The position numbers and the translations under genes were made by a program. A DNA stretch of 64,000 nucleotides from CAVSVP01 sp963731125 (GTDB taxonomy: Bacteria; Pseudomonadota; Gammaproteobacteria; Competibacterales; Competibacteraceae): NCBI GenBank assembly GCA_963731125.1, contig CAVSVP010000032.1, positions 62,001 through 126,000 on the forward strand. Reading direction: 5' to 3'. The notes below the pieces were generated by a model. The model was not told the DNA's origin. It did not search any database and saw only the letters and a list, made by a program, of their open reading frames with translations. Shown here piece after piece: positions 17,188 through 25,723 of the stretch (within the stretch, counting starts at the first letter, position 1; each line of letters opens with the position of its first letter).

Positions 17188-18239
17188 TGAAACCAACGCT
17201 AGTCGTCATCGCCGAAACGGAACATGGCGAGCTAACTTTACCGAGCCTGGAATGTGTCGAGGAGGGCCGCGAGATCGCCGACGGTTTGGCCACCACTGTC
17301 CAGGTCCTTCTCCCGGGTCACGAAATCACCCACTTGAGCGACGAATTGGCGGCCCACGGGGCCGACGCGGTTACGGTGATCGAACACGAGGCCTTGCGCT
17401 ATTTCAGCGCAGACGGTTGGCTGGCAGCGCTGGCGCCGGTCTTAAAGGAAACCAATCCGCTTCTCGTACTGGCCCCGGACAGCGGTGCCGGACGTGCCTG
17501 GATGCCCCGCTTGTCGGCCCGCTGGCGGGTACCGTTGGTGAGTGGCTGTATGCAGGTAAAAGTAATTGCCGATGGCTATCCCGAGATGATACGCATTACC
17601 CATGACGGCGCACGCCATGAACGCCTTATCTGGCCGGTGTCAAGCATGGTGGCGGCTATGCTGCTCCCGGGTGTACGCGGCGTCGGCGCACCCCGCCGGG
17701 GGCGTCACGCCGAGGTAAGCCATATCACGCCGACGTTGGATCCGTCTCGTTTTCGTGACCGGACTCTGAGTATGCTGCCTGCCGACCCCAATACGGTAGA
17801 TCTCAGCGAGGCCGAACGCATTGTGTCGGGTGGCATGGGCGTCGGCGGACCTGATGGCATGGCGCAGTTACAGCAATTGGCCGAACAACTGGGCGCCGCT
17901 CTGGGCGGCTCCCGCGTCGTGGCCGATCGCGGTTGGCTAGCCAACGATCGGTTTATCGGCACCACCGGTAAGATTGTAGCGCCCAAGCTCTATGTGGCCT
18001 TTGGCGTTTCCGGCGCGGGCCAGCATGTCGCGGGAATAACGGGGAGTGAGACCATTATCGCGATCAATACCGACCGTACTTCACCGCTGCTAAACATGGC
18101 GGATCTGGGTATTGTGGGCGACCTGCATCAGTTGGTTCCTATTTTGCTCAATAAGCTAGCGCAACGCTCTCGAAAACAACCCAAGCCAACGGCAGCCTCC
18201 CAGGCCGCCGCTCTGGAAGTGCAGGCGTCAGGTCGCTAG
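17187..18239 (+). CDS. etfA: Electron transfer flavoprotein, alpha subunit
   Basis: 350 residues. The C-terminal FAD domain is recognisable from GSRVVADRGWLAND, ATGA-like GTTGKIVAPKLYVAFGVSGAGQH and GSETIIAINTD followed by ADLGIVGDLHQLVPIL. The N-terminal half is divergent. ETF alpha/beta takes electrons from flavoprotein dehydrogenases and hands them to ETF-quinone oxidoreductase. Its position between the OYE genes and fixC, with an ATGA overlap, marks it as a dedicated ETF of the mycofactocin island rather than the general fatty-acid ETF. Its beta partner is four genes downstream. Confidence 0.88.
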   Translation: MKPTLVVIAETEHGELTLPSLECVEEGREIADGLATTVQVLLPGHEITHLSDELAAHGADAVTVIEHEALRYFSADGWLAALAPVLKETNPLLVLAPDSGAGRAWMPRLSARWRVPLVSGCMQVKVIADGYPEMIRITHDGARHERLIWPVSSMVAAMLLPGVRGVGAPRRGRHAEVSHITPTLDPSRFRDRTLSMLPADPNTVDLSEAERIVSGGMGVGGPDGMAQLQQLAEQLGAALGGSRVVADRGWLANDRFIGTTGKIVAPKLYVAFGVSGAGQHVAGITGSETIIAINTDRTSPLLNMADLGIVGDLHQLVPILLNKLAQRSRKQPKPTAASQAAALEVQASGR

Positions 18240-18275
18240 TTGCCCTGTTGACGGCTGCCAGCGAGCAAGAAAACG

Positions 18276-19604
18276 ATGACTATGAAAACCACCATTGATT
18301 CTTTCGATGTAATTGTTGTCGGCGCAGGACCGGCTGGCAGCGCCGCTGCCTTGATCGCCGCCCGTGCCGGACTTAAGGTGCTGCTACTGGAGCGCGGTGA
18401 ATACCCGGGCGCGAAAAATGTCTCGGGTGCGGCGTTTTACGGTAGCGCGATTCTTAACCGACTGATCCCTAACTGGTGGGAACAGGCACCCGTCGAACGC
18501 TACATCTGCCGCCGTAACATTGCTTTTATGTCGCCCACCACCTCGGTTTCTCTCGATTTCCGTTCAACCGGCACAGGCTATGCCGATCCTCCTTACAACG
18601 GCTTTGCTGTGCTGCGTCCCAAATTCGATCGTTGGTTCGCCGCGCAGGCCGAAGCAGCCGGCGCCTGTTTGCTTAATGCCTCGGTGGTCGATGACGTGTT
18701 GCGGGAGAACGGCCGTGTGGTTGGCGTGCGGGTACGGCGCGAACAGGGCGAGGTGCGTGGCAAGGTGGTGATTGCCTGCGACGGCGCTAATTCGTTTCTG
18801 GCGAAAAAGGCTGGACTGCAGCGGGAGTTTCATGCCCACGAAATGTCGCTGGGTGTTAAGGAAGTCCTGGGATTGGATGAGGCGCTCATTCGCGAACGCT
18901 TTCATATTTCCGGAAACGAGGGGATGGCCTTAGAGTATTTGGGTGCTATCACCGAAGACGTACGGGGCGGTGGCTTTCTCTATACCAACCGCGACTCCCT
19001 ATCCCTGGGGATTATCGGCCAAATCTCCTCCCTTGCCGAACGCCAAAAGCGGCCTTATGAACTGCTGGAAACCTTTAAAGCCCATCCGGCCATTGCCCCC
19101 TTGGTGCGTGGCGGTAAATTGCGCGAGTATTCAGCCCATGTGATCCCCGAGGCCGGCTGGGAGCTGATGCCTAAACTCTATACCGACGGTATGATGGTGG
19201 CGGGTGACGCCGCTGCTTTCTGCTTTGTCGCCGGGTTGTATTTAGAAGGGATGAACTACGCCATGCAGTCCGGCCTGGCAGCGGGTGAGACCGCCATCGA
19301 GGCGTGCCAAAAGGGTGATTTTTCCGCCCGTTCCCTGGCCCGCTATAAGCATTACCTGACCCAACGTAATGTGTACACCGATTTCCGGCGCTTCCGTTAT
19401 ACCCCCTCCTTTGTTAACAGCGAGCGCCTGCAGAACCTGTATCCGGAAATCGTGGCCCACGGGGCGGAAACTCTGTTCCGGGTTGACGGTAACAGCAAGC
19501 AGAAAATCCTCCCTCTGGCCATGCGCACGGTGCGCCGCTTTCGGATTCGGCCGCATCATTTATTGCGGGATTTTTATCATGCTGCGAGAGCTTATCTATT
19601 ATGA
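18276..19604 (+). CDS. fixC: ETF-quinone oxidoreductase (FixC family)
   Basis: 442 residues. The N-terminal dinucleotide motif VIVVGAGPAGSAAALIAARAG is followed by the GAKNVSGAAFYG segment typical of FixC/ETF-QO and by GDAAAFCFVAG near residue 310 for FAD binding. The family reduces membrane quinone with electrons from ETF, together with a FixX-type ferredoxin that supplies the Fe-S cluster. The stop overlaps the fixX start by four bases. This gives the island its own route into the respiratory chain. Confidence 0.9.
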   Translation: MTMKTTIDSFDVIVVGAGPAGSAAALIAARAGLKVLLLERGEYPGAKNVSGAAFYGSAILNRLIPNWWEQAPVERYICRRNIAFMSPTTSVSLDFRSTGTGYADPPYNGFAVLRPKFDRWFAAQAEAAGACLLNASVVDDVLRENGRVVGVRVRREQGEVRGKVVIACDGANSFLAKKAGLQREFHAHEMSLGVKEVLGLDEALIRERFHISGNEGMALEYLGAITEDVRGGGFLYTNRDSLSLGIIGQISSLAERQKRPYELLETFKAHPAIAPLVRGGKLREYSAHVIPEAGWELMPKLYTDGMMVAGDAAAFCFVAGLYLEGMNYAMQSGLAAGETAIEACQKGDFSARSLARYKHYLTQRNVYTDFRRFRYTPSFVNSERLQNLYPEIVAHGAETLFRVDGNSKQKILPLAMRTVRRFRIRPHHLLRDFYHAARAYLL

Positions 19605-19882
19605 TGACAACCCACGATGAAAAAATGCTTACCGCCCGGTTTCGGGTGGATGATACACCCCATATTGTTGTCGACGCGAGTGTCTGCAAGGATTGTTCGG
19701 TGAAATCTTGCGTCTACGTCTGCCCCGCTAATCTCTTCGTGCCGCTCGACGACGGCGGTATTTTGTTTAACTACGAACAGTGTTTCGAGTGTGGCACCTG
19801 CTATATCGCGTGCCCTCAAGAGGGGGCGATTAAATGGTCTTATCCCCGCGGGGGGTATGGTGTTACCTTCCGGGAGTCTTAA
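19601..19882 (+). CDS. fixX: FixX-type ferredoxin
   Basis: 93 residues with two cysteine groups: CKDCSVKSCVYVCP (about 27-40) and CFECGTCYIACP (about 65-76). FixX partners FixC and together they equal the single-chain ETF-QO of other organisms. It starts with tandem ATGs overlapping the fixC stop; a 60-base gap separates it from the next gene. Confidence 0.9.
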   Translation: MMTTHDEKMLTARFRVDDTPHIVVDASVCKDCSVKSCVYVCPANLFVPLDDGGILFNYEQCFECGTCYIACPQEGAIKWSYPRGGYGVTFRES

Positions 19883-19942
19883 GAGTTTTATGCGCCGAGG
19901 AAATGCTCTCATTCGTCTCATTGTCACCGGGAAGGGCTAGCG

Positions 19943-20815
19943 ATGCGCATTACTGTTTGTCTTAAATATGTTCCTGATCCCACTACCGTCGAAGTGGATC
20001 CGCTGTCCGGCGAAATCGATCCCATCCGTACGCTCCATATGATGAATCCGGCTGATGCCGCAGCCCTGGAGATGGCGCTACGGCTGCGCACCGAGGCGGA
20101 CAGCGTGCTGGCGCTCACGGTGGGCCCGCCGGAGACAGAGGCGGTATTACGCGATGCCATCGCGGTGGGCGCAGACAGCGTCCTGCGTCTGTGGGATGAG
20201 TCGCGCACCTACTCAAAACCGCCGATGACTTCAATCTTGTTAGCCGCTGCGCTGCGTGCCGAGGGACTGCCGGACCTGGTGTTGTGCGGCGCCCGCAGCG
20301 TCGATCGGGGTTCGGGAAAACTGCCGGCTCTGCTAGGCGAGCATCTGGATTGGCCGGTTGTTACCGATATTACCCACTTTGAACTGCAGCAGGGAAACGT
20401 GCGTTTTCAACGCCGTCTTGCCCGGGGCGCCCGAGCCGAGGGAGAAGTCATATTACCTGCAGTGCTGGGGATCGAAGCCGGCCTGGCACGGCTACGGCAT
20501 GCCAGCCTGCCTGGTATGATGCGGGCTAAACAGACCCCAATAACCGTTCGCCATCTTGCCGATCTGGGCCTTTCAGCACAAGATCTGAGTTTTCCGGCAG
20601 CGACGCTCCATGCCGTCATGCCACCACGTCCACGGCCTCGCACGATTTTTATCCCGGATAGTAGTCTGCCTGCCCACGAGCGCATAGCCCAGCTCGTGTC
20701 AGCAGGAGTCACCAGTAAAACAGGAAAGATTCTCGAAAAGGGCTCGCCCGAGGAAATGGCCGATGCCATTATTGCCTTTCTCGATGAACACGGTTTTTTA
20801 GAGGAATCGTCGTGA
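19943..20815 (+). CDS. etfB: Electron transfer flavoprotein, beta subunit
   Basis: 290 residues. It opens with MRITVCLKYVPDPTTVEVDP, the standard ETF beta N terminus, followed by MNPADAAALEMALRL and the AMP/FAD-binding region (VLCGARSVDRGSGKLPALLGEHL). It forms the heterodimer with the etfA product. The stop TGA overlaps the mftE GTG start by four bases, tying ETF synthesis to mycofactocin maturation. Confidence 0.9.
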   Translation: MRITVCLKYVPDPTTVEVDPLSGEIDPIRTLHMMNPADAAALEMALRLRTEADSVLALTVGPPETEAVLRDAIAVGADSVLRLWDESRTYSKPPMTSILLAAALRAEGLPDLVLCGARSVDRGSGKLPALLGEHLDWPVVTDITHFELQQGNVRFQRRLARGARAEGEVILPAVLGIEAGLARLRHASLPGMMRAKQTPITVRHLADLGLSAQDLSFPAATLHAVMPPRPRPRTIFIPDSSLPAHERIAQLVSAGVTSKTGKILEKGSPEEMADAIIAFLDEHGFLEESS

Positions 20816-21561
20816 GGCAGCTGCTCAGCGAGATGACCTGGCCCGACGTCGCCCAAGCCGTCGCCAACGGCGCCACCACCGTCATTCTGCCGTTGGGTGC
20901 GACGGAACAGCACGGCCCGCACCTGCCTTTGGGCACTGACACCTTCCGCGCAGCGGCGTTGGCAAAACAACTTGCCGCACAGCTACCTGAGTCCCTGGTG
21001 GCCCCCGTCTTACCTATCGGCTGTTCCGATGAACATACGGGTTTTCCGGGCCTATTTAGCCTGAGCGGTGAAACCTTGGCCACGGTGATTGTCGATTGCG
21101 CTCAGCGTATGGTCGGCTGGGGCGTGCACCGGCTTATTCTGCTTTCGGCCCATGGCGGCAACGAACAGGCGCTTACCCTTGCCGGCGAACGTCTGCGCCA
21201 ACAACTGCCACAATTGCGCGTTTGCATGCCCGCTGCGCTGACGCAAGTCGAAGCGCCGCTATTGGCGGTGGCACAGGAGGATGCTATCGCTCCGGAAGCC
21301 TTAGGCCTGCATGCCGGCGAGGGAGAAACGTCGGAAATGCTGTACTTATGCCCGGAACTGGTCCGGATGGAACACGCCGTTCCCGGTTACACGGGCGATA
21401 TGGTGGAAATTCTACCGCGCCTGCGAGTAGCGGGGTTGCGGCCGCTCACACCCAACGGCATTTTAGGCGATCCGCGGCCCGCACAGGCTGCCCGCGGCAA
21501 ACGTTATCTGCTTGCCGAGGTGCATGGCTATCAGGAAATGATCCCTACCAACCCGCTATGA
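20812..21561 (+). CDS. mftE: Mycofactocin peptidase MftE (creatininase family)
   Basis: 249 residues, GTG start inside the etfB stop. Creatininase-fold metal motifs are seen: PLGATEQHGPHLPLGTD (Glu/His/Asp ligands), LSAHGGNEQA and HAGEGETSEML. MftE cleaves the MftC-modified MftA to release the Val-Tyr derived dipeptide core (AHDP). The stop overlaps the mftF start (ATGA). Together with MftA, B, C and F this fixes the locus as a mycofactocin cluster. Confidence 0.93.
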   Translation: MRQLLSEMTWPDVAQAVANGATTVILPLGATEQHGPHLPLGTDTFRAAALAKQLAAQLPESLVAPVLPIGCSDEHTGFPGLFSLSGETLATVIVDCAQRMVGWGVHRLILLSAHGGNEQALTLAGERLRQQLPQLRVCMPAALTQVEAPLLAVAQEDAIAPEALGLHAGEGETSEMLYLCPELVRMEHAVPGYTGDMVEILPRLRVAGLRPLTPNGILGDPRPAQAARGKRYLLAEVHGYQEMIPTNPL

Positions 21562-23036
21562 CCATCCGCGAGACACTTCTAAATCCAGAAGCACGTTATC
21601 GGCTGCAGCCCGGTCTGACACTGCTGGCCAGCGAAACCGGCGGATTTCTGTTGTCCATGCGCCCGCTACTGGTAGTGCGCCTTAATCCCCAAGCCTTGAC
21701 GCTACTCACCGGCCTCGAGGGGGAACCCACCGCCACCGAGATGGCCCAGCGCTTACCCGGCATGTCTGCGACGGAGATTGCGACATTTCTTGAAACCTTG
21801 GCCAGACGCCGTCTGCTGAGCCGCAAACCGCCTCCCACGACTCGTTTGCCGACAGTTTCCATTATTGTTCCAGCACACGGCAGACCTAATGCCACCCGGG
21901 CGTGCATCGAGTCATTGCTCGCCCTGGATTATCCCTCTGAACGGCGGGAAATTATCGTGGTCGACGATGCCTCGGAACCGCCCCTGTCACCCCTGCTGGC
22001 CGATTTACCCGTGCGCCTGTTACGCCAACCCCATAACATCGGTCAATCGGCGGCGCGTAATCTGGCTGCGACAGAGGCGTGCGGCGAATTGCTAGCCTTT
22101 ATCGATAACGATTGTGTCGCAGAGCCCGGCTGGTTAAGAGCACTGATTCCGTATTTGGATACGCCTGCGCTAGGCATCGTCGGAGGCAGAGTGATTGCCC
22201 CAACACCGACGGGTCGCATAGCGGCCTTCGAGGCGGTGCGCTCGCCGCTGGATATGGGTCCTATTGGCGGCGAGGTAGGGCCAAGGGAAAGCATCGCTTA
22301 TCTGCCGACCTGCAATCTACTGGTACGCCGTGACCTCTTATTGGCGCAGGGTGGCTTCAATACCGCTATGCGCCTGGGAGAGGATGTAGATTTTATCTGG
22401 CGAACCTTGCGTTCCGGTAGCCGTGCCTGTTACGTTCCCGAAGGACAGATTATTCATTATCACCGCGTGCAGTTGCGGCAACTGTTAAAACGGCGGGCCG
22501 ACTATGGCTCATCGGAAGCCGAATTGCAACGCCGCCATCCCGAGGGTCGACGCATCATGCGGGTCCCTCTGGCAGTCACGCTACTGTTAGTCGCTTGCGC
22601 AATATTCCCGCTTGCTTGGCCGATGGGTGCAACGCTGGTGAGTTTGGTCGTGGTATTGCTGATGCGAGAACTCACGGAAAAAAACCGGCAACTTCGCCAA
22701 GGCGGTATTAAAGTGCCCCTGCACTGGCTGGGCGGCGCCCTGCTGCGCGAGCATATGGCCTCGCTATATCATTTGAGCGCCACGATCACGCGTTACTATA
22801 GTCTACCCTTGCTGGTGGCAGGTTGGTTTTGGCCTTCGCTTCTACTGCCAACCGTCATCTTGCTGCTGGTGGCGCCGCTTGGCGAGTACCGACGCCGGCA
22901 ACCGCGCCTTACATTCCGCTTTTTTATCGGACTTTACTGGCTGGAAATGGCAGCCTATCAGTACGGCGTGTGGCGAGGTTGTTTCAGCACACGAAGCTTT
23001 TGGCCCCTGCTACCCCTTGTGCGCTGGGACCGCTAA
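21558..23036 (+). CDS. mftF: Mycofactocin glycosyltransferase MftF
   Basis: 492 residues from the ATG that overlaps the mftE stop. An N-terminal PqqD-like region (about 1-90) precedes a GT2 domain with SIIVPAHGR (about 100), VVDDAS and the FIDNDC metal motif. C-terminal hydrophobic segments (about 335-375, 410-440) suggest membrane association. MftF adds the oligoglucose chain to premycofactocin. The same two-part architecture is known for the actinobacterial enzyme. Confidence 0.9.
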   Translation: MTIRETLLNPEARYRLQPGLTLLASETGGFLLSMRPLLVVRLNPQALTLLTGLEGEPTATEMAQRLPGMSATEIATFLETLARRRLLSRKPPPTTRLPTVSIIVPAHGRPNATRACIESLLALDYPSERREIIVVDDASEPPLSPLLADLPVRLLRQPHNIGQSAARNLAATEACGELLAFIDNDCVAEPGWLRALIPYLDTPALGIVGGRVIAPTPTGRIAAFEAVRSPLDMGPIGGEVGPRESIAYLPTCNLLVRRDLLLAQGGFNTAMRLGEDVDFIWRTLRSGSRACYVPEGQIIHYHRVQLRQLLKRRADYGSSEAELQRRHPEGRRIMRVPLAVTLLLVACAIFPLAWPMGATLVSLVVVLLMRELTEKNRQLRQGGIKVPLHWLGGALLREHMASLYHLSATITRYYSLPLLVAGWFWPSLLLPTVILLLVAPLGEYRRRQPRLTFRFFIGLYWLEMAAYQYGVWRGCFSTRSFWPLLPLVRWDR

Positions 23037-23340
23037 GTATCATGCGTGAAATCACTGCCTTGCTTACCCGTCAAATCCCGGATTCCGCTGCGCTCCATCC
23101 AGGCTACGGGAAGGGTAAAGCGGGAGCACAATTGTGAACATATGGCGACTACTGTGACTTAGGTCAATTTTTGGAAATGCCACAACGATTATTGTTTGAG
23201 TACCTGGTTTTTCGAGCATTTGCAACGGAACGGAGCCAGCAAATGCCATTTGCAGAACTCTGCCCGGTGACTCTACATAGGCGCGAAGCAGAGACATTCC
23301 CTTAACCATCACGCTAAACAAAAAGGGGTTTATCGATACT
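23037..23340 (+). other. mftF-mftA intergenic region with palindromes
   Basis: About 300 bases without a gene. Near 23076-23108 there is a sequence of the type CCCGGATTCCGCTGCGCTCC with a partner TACGGG, which looks like a dispersed gammaproteobacterial repeat. A perfect 7-1-7 palindrome GCAAATG-C-CATTTGC lies at 23239-23253, preceded by a further GCATTTGC. A separate promoter for mftA in this gap is likely, since the tight overlaps upstream stop here. Confidence 0.45.
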
Positions 23341-23538
23341 ATGATTATGCACAACGAAAAGAATAGCCCGCTGGTCACGCTTGAACCTAAAGTAACGCTC
23401 GGCGCAGGCCTTGAAACGGTTGCCTTACTGGCTGACCCGGTTTGCCGGGAAACTGAGCCCACAGCCGAGAAACCGCAAATTTTAGAGGAACTTATCATCG
23501 AAGAGGTCAGCATTGACGGGATGTGTGGCGTCTACTAA
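23341..23538 (+). CDS. mftA: Mycofactocin precursor peptide MftA
   Basis: 65 residues with an acidic leader segment (ILEELIIEEVSIDG) and the C-terminal core IDGMCGVY. The last Val-Tyr pair is what MftC decarboxylates and crosslinks, and MftE later releases. The C-terminal octapeptide matches the conserved end of known MftA peptides. The leader is long for the family, with an extra N-terminal part of about 35 residues. Two ATGs (codons 1 and 3) are possible starts; the GGGG element is about 12 bases from the first, so initiation looks modest. It is the key marker gene of the island. Confidence 0.95.
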   Translation: MIMHNEKNSPLVTLEPKVTLGAGLETVALLADPVCRETEPTAEKPQILEELIIEEVSIDGMCGVY

Positions 23539-23672
23539 TAGGCGACTACCAAGACGCCAATCCGTTGCTGACGGAGCAGGTCATTGGCGTGGCTGGCAGA
23601 TGGCATACCAGTTCCCGGCAGTAACTGCCGGGAGCGGTCTTGCGGTTATCCCACTTTACGGCGAGTTTGGTT

Positions 23673-24482
23673 ATGGGCAAGTTAGCAGGCAAAGTCGCAT
23701 TTATCACCGGCGCGGCTCGCGGCCAAGGCCGTGCCCACGCAGTTACCATGGCCCGTGAAGGTGCCGATATCGCGGCTCTCGACATCTGTGAGAATTTATC
23801 CTACCCGCGCTATCGGCTGGCCAGTGCCGATGACCTGGCCGAAACGGTACGGCGCGTCGAAGAGCTTGGCCGTAAAGCACTGGCTATCGTGGCTGATGTA
23901 CGTAACGCCCGGAATATGGAAGAGGCCGTCCAAAAAACCGTTGCGGCGTTCGGGCATATCGATATTCTGGTCTGCAATGCCGGTATCGCCGATATGGCCT
24001 TGTGCTGGGATATCACCGAAGAGTGGTGGGACATGATGTTGGATGTCAATCTCAAGGGCTATTGGCTGGCGACGAAATATGTGGTTCCGCAGATGCTGGC
24101 CCAGAATACCGGTGGCCGGATCATCATGACCTCTTCGACGGCAGGTCTGCGTGGCGAACCCGGGCTTTCCCACTACTGTGCTTCCAAATGGGGGGTCGTA
24201 GGTCTGGCCAAAGCATTGGCTCACGAACTGGCGCCTCATGGTATCACCGTTAACACTCTACATCCCACCGCGGTCGACACCGATTTAATCACGGGCATGG
24301 CCGAAGCGGCCAGCATGTCCAAAGAAGCCCTCGTTGATTTCGTGGTGTTAAGCAATTTACTCCCCGTGCACCTGATCAGCCCGGAGGACGTCGCCAATGC
24401 CGCCATCTGGTTGGCCTCGGAGGAAGGACGCTATATCACGGGACAAACCATGAACATTGATGCAGGCAGAATGCTGAAATGA
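23673..24482 (+). CDS. Mycofactocin-coupled SDR-family oxidoreductase
   Basis: The start is set at ATG 23673 (MGKLAGKVAFITGAARGQGR), giving about 269 residues. It has the SDR glycine motif TGAARGQG, NAG (CNAGIAD), catalytic Ser and YCASK (Tyr/Lys), and a PTAVDTDL C-terminal loop. Between beta2 and the next helix lies an insertion (ENLSYPRYRLASADDLAETV) typical of mycofactocin-linked SDRs that lock NAD in place, so it needs mycofactocin for reoxidation. It is probably a carveol- or alcohol-type dehydrogenase. It sits between mftA and mftB and its stop overlaps the mftB start (ATGA), an unusual arrangement. Confidence 0.9.
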   Translation: MGKLAGKVAFITGAARGQGRAHAVTMAREGADIAALDICENLSYPRYRLASADDLAETVRRVEELGRKALAIVADVRNARNMEEAVQKTVAAFGHIDILVCNAGIADMALCWDITEEWWDMMLDVNLKGYWLATKYVVPQMLAQNTGGRIIMTSSTAGLRGEPGLSHYCASKWGVVGLAKALAHELAPHGITVNTLHPTAVDTDLITGMAEAASMSKEALVDFVVLSNLLPVHLISPEDVANAAIWLASEEGRYITGQTMNIDAGRMLK

Positions 24483-24766
24483 AACCGACCTCTCATTACC
24501 GTCTGGCTAAAGGTGTCGCCGTCCGCTCGGAACGATTCGGCGGACTCGCTTATCGCTATGATAACCGCCGCCTGTTTTTCTTGCACTCTCATGCACTGGT
24601 GGATTTTGTCAATGGGCTCGACGGCAAACATCCGCTTGACGAAGCACTGGATCATTTTCTAACTCTCCACGGACTTTCCGAACCGCATCGGGCAACCTTT
24701 CTTAAGGCAATAGCCCAGCTCGAAAGGTTAAAAATCGTGGATATTTGTGATGTGCGATCCGGCTAA
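24479..24766 (+). CDS. mftB: Mycofactocin chaperone MftB (PqqD-like RRE)
   Basis: 95 residues. It has a PqqD-like winged-helix recognition fold: the LAKGVAVRSERFGGLAYRYD strand region, FLHSHALVDFVNGLDG, and a helical C-terminal part. MftB binds the MftA leader and presents it to MftC. Its ATG overlaps the SDR stop. No terminator is evident after it. Confidence 0.9.
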   Translation: MKPTSHYRLAKGVAVRSERFGGLAYRYDNRRLFFLHSHALVDFVNGLDGKHPLDEALDHFLTLHGLSEPHRATFLKAIAQLERLKIVDICDVRSG

Positions 24767-24830
24767 TTCGCCAGTTGATATCACTATATCGATCCGGAAG
24801 CTATTATCAAAACACGTCGGCGAGACGGGT

Positions 24831-24887
24831 GCCGCAGTCGGGCTACAGGGATGTATTAACGGTGTGTCTTGAAAATAACTTTCAGAT
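24831..24887 (+). repeat. Dispersed repeat B, copy 1
   Basis: About 57 bases starting GCCGCAGTCGGGCTACAGGG; a second copy at 60859-60918 matches at roughly 85 percent by eye. It lies between mftB and the convergent DUF4242 gene. Possibly a gene-end or REP-type element. Confidence 0.6.
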
Positions 24888-24952
24888 CGATAACCAGCGG
24901 TGTTAAAGCGCTTTCACCGAAAGCTTCGGCAAAGGCGCTCCAGGAAGTTATG

Positions 24953-25225
24953 TTACTCGGCTGTGGTCGGGTCGATTACCGAGTGAACCTCAGTAATGCT
25001 GTTGGCCGGGAATCCGCCTTGTTCGGCATGCTGGCGCACCAGCGCCTCATCGGAAGCGATATAGACGCAGTAAATTTTATTATCGGTGACATAACTCTGC
25101 ACCCATTGAATTTGCGGCCCCAGCGTGTTTAAAACGCTGCATGACTTTTGGGCTATACCCTGCAAAGCTTCGAGAGACAATTTTCCTGCTTCAGGAATTT
25201 CTCTTTCAATTAGATACTTAGGCAT
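24953..25225 (-). CDS. DUF4242-type small protein
   Basis: 90 residues, cytosolic. The family is recognised from MPKYLIEREIP, IQWVQSYVTDNKIYCVYIAS and HAEQGGFPANSITEV. Relatives are described as small ferredoxin-fold proteins, some proposed to bind nickel. It is the only gene in this stretch on the opposite strand. Role here unknown. Confidence 0.75.
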   Translation of the reverse strand: MPKYLIEREIPEAGKLSLEALQGIAQKSCSVLNTLGPQIQWVQSYVTDNKIYCVYIASDEALVRQHAEQGGFPANSITEVHSVIDPTTAE

Positions 25226-25723
25226 AGATTTTTGCTCTTTATGGTGCTAAGAATGGACAAATATCCAGGCGATGTGCTAAGCAAGTCCCTGTTAGCGACA
25301 CATTATCATGGTGGGTAATGCAAAAGATAGCAGACTACTTGCTTCTTTACCCGGCAAGGGGTTGTTCCTCTGCAAGATTGCGATTCCTTTACGCTACTTG
25401 TGTGGCAAGTTGTCGACCCTCAGGTTACGGATGGAACAGTTTGTCGCTTTGCTTGTTCCGCTAACGGGACATAAACCCGCCAAATTAGGCGAGCATGGCG
25501 AGTGATGACAGTGCTTTTCAATAGCAATTCAGCAGGCTTTAACGCAAACATTAGCCAACCGGTGAGATTGTGCACAACTTTTGCTAGACTTAGCTTGACA
25601 ACCTTAATAAGTCAGGCACAGCCAGGGATCAGGCTTCAAGTAACCGCTGCAGTTAATGCCGTTATTGGGTTTTCTGCAATTTTAGCAACCGCCTCATAAC
25701 CCTTCCGTTAGGAGGATAATCTT
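25226..25723 (+). other. Leader region of the aldehyde oxidoreductase operon
   Basis: About 500 bases with no convincing gene; two open frames of about 65 codons look random. It must hold the promoters of the divergent DUF4242 and aor genes. A TTGACA at 25595-25600 is visible but lacks a good -10 partner. AGGAGG at 25710-25715 is the ribosome-binding site of the ferredoxin gene. Confidence 0.4.

Noticed and set aside
21096..21557. Long in-frame extension upstream of MftF (646-codon open frame)
   Set aside because: The extension overlaps mftE in another frame and is Arg/Ala-rich noise; the ATG at 21558 overlapping the mftE stop begins the real protein.
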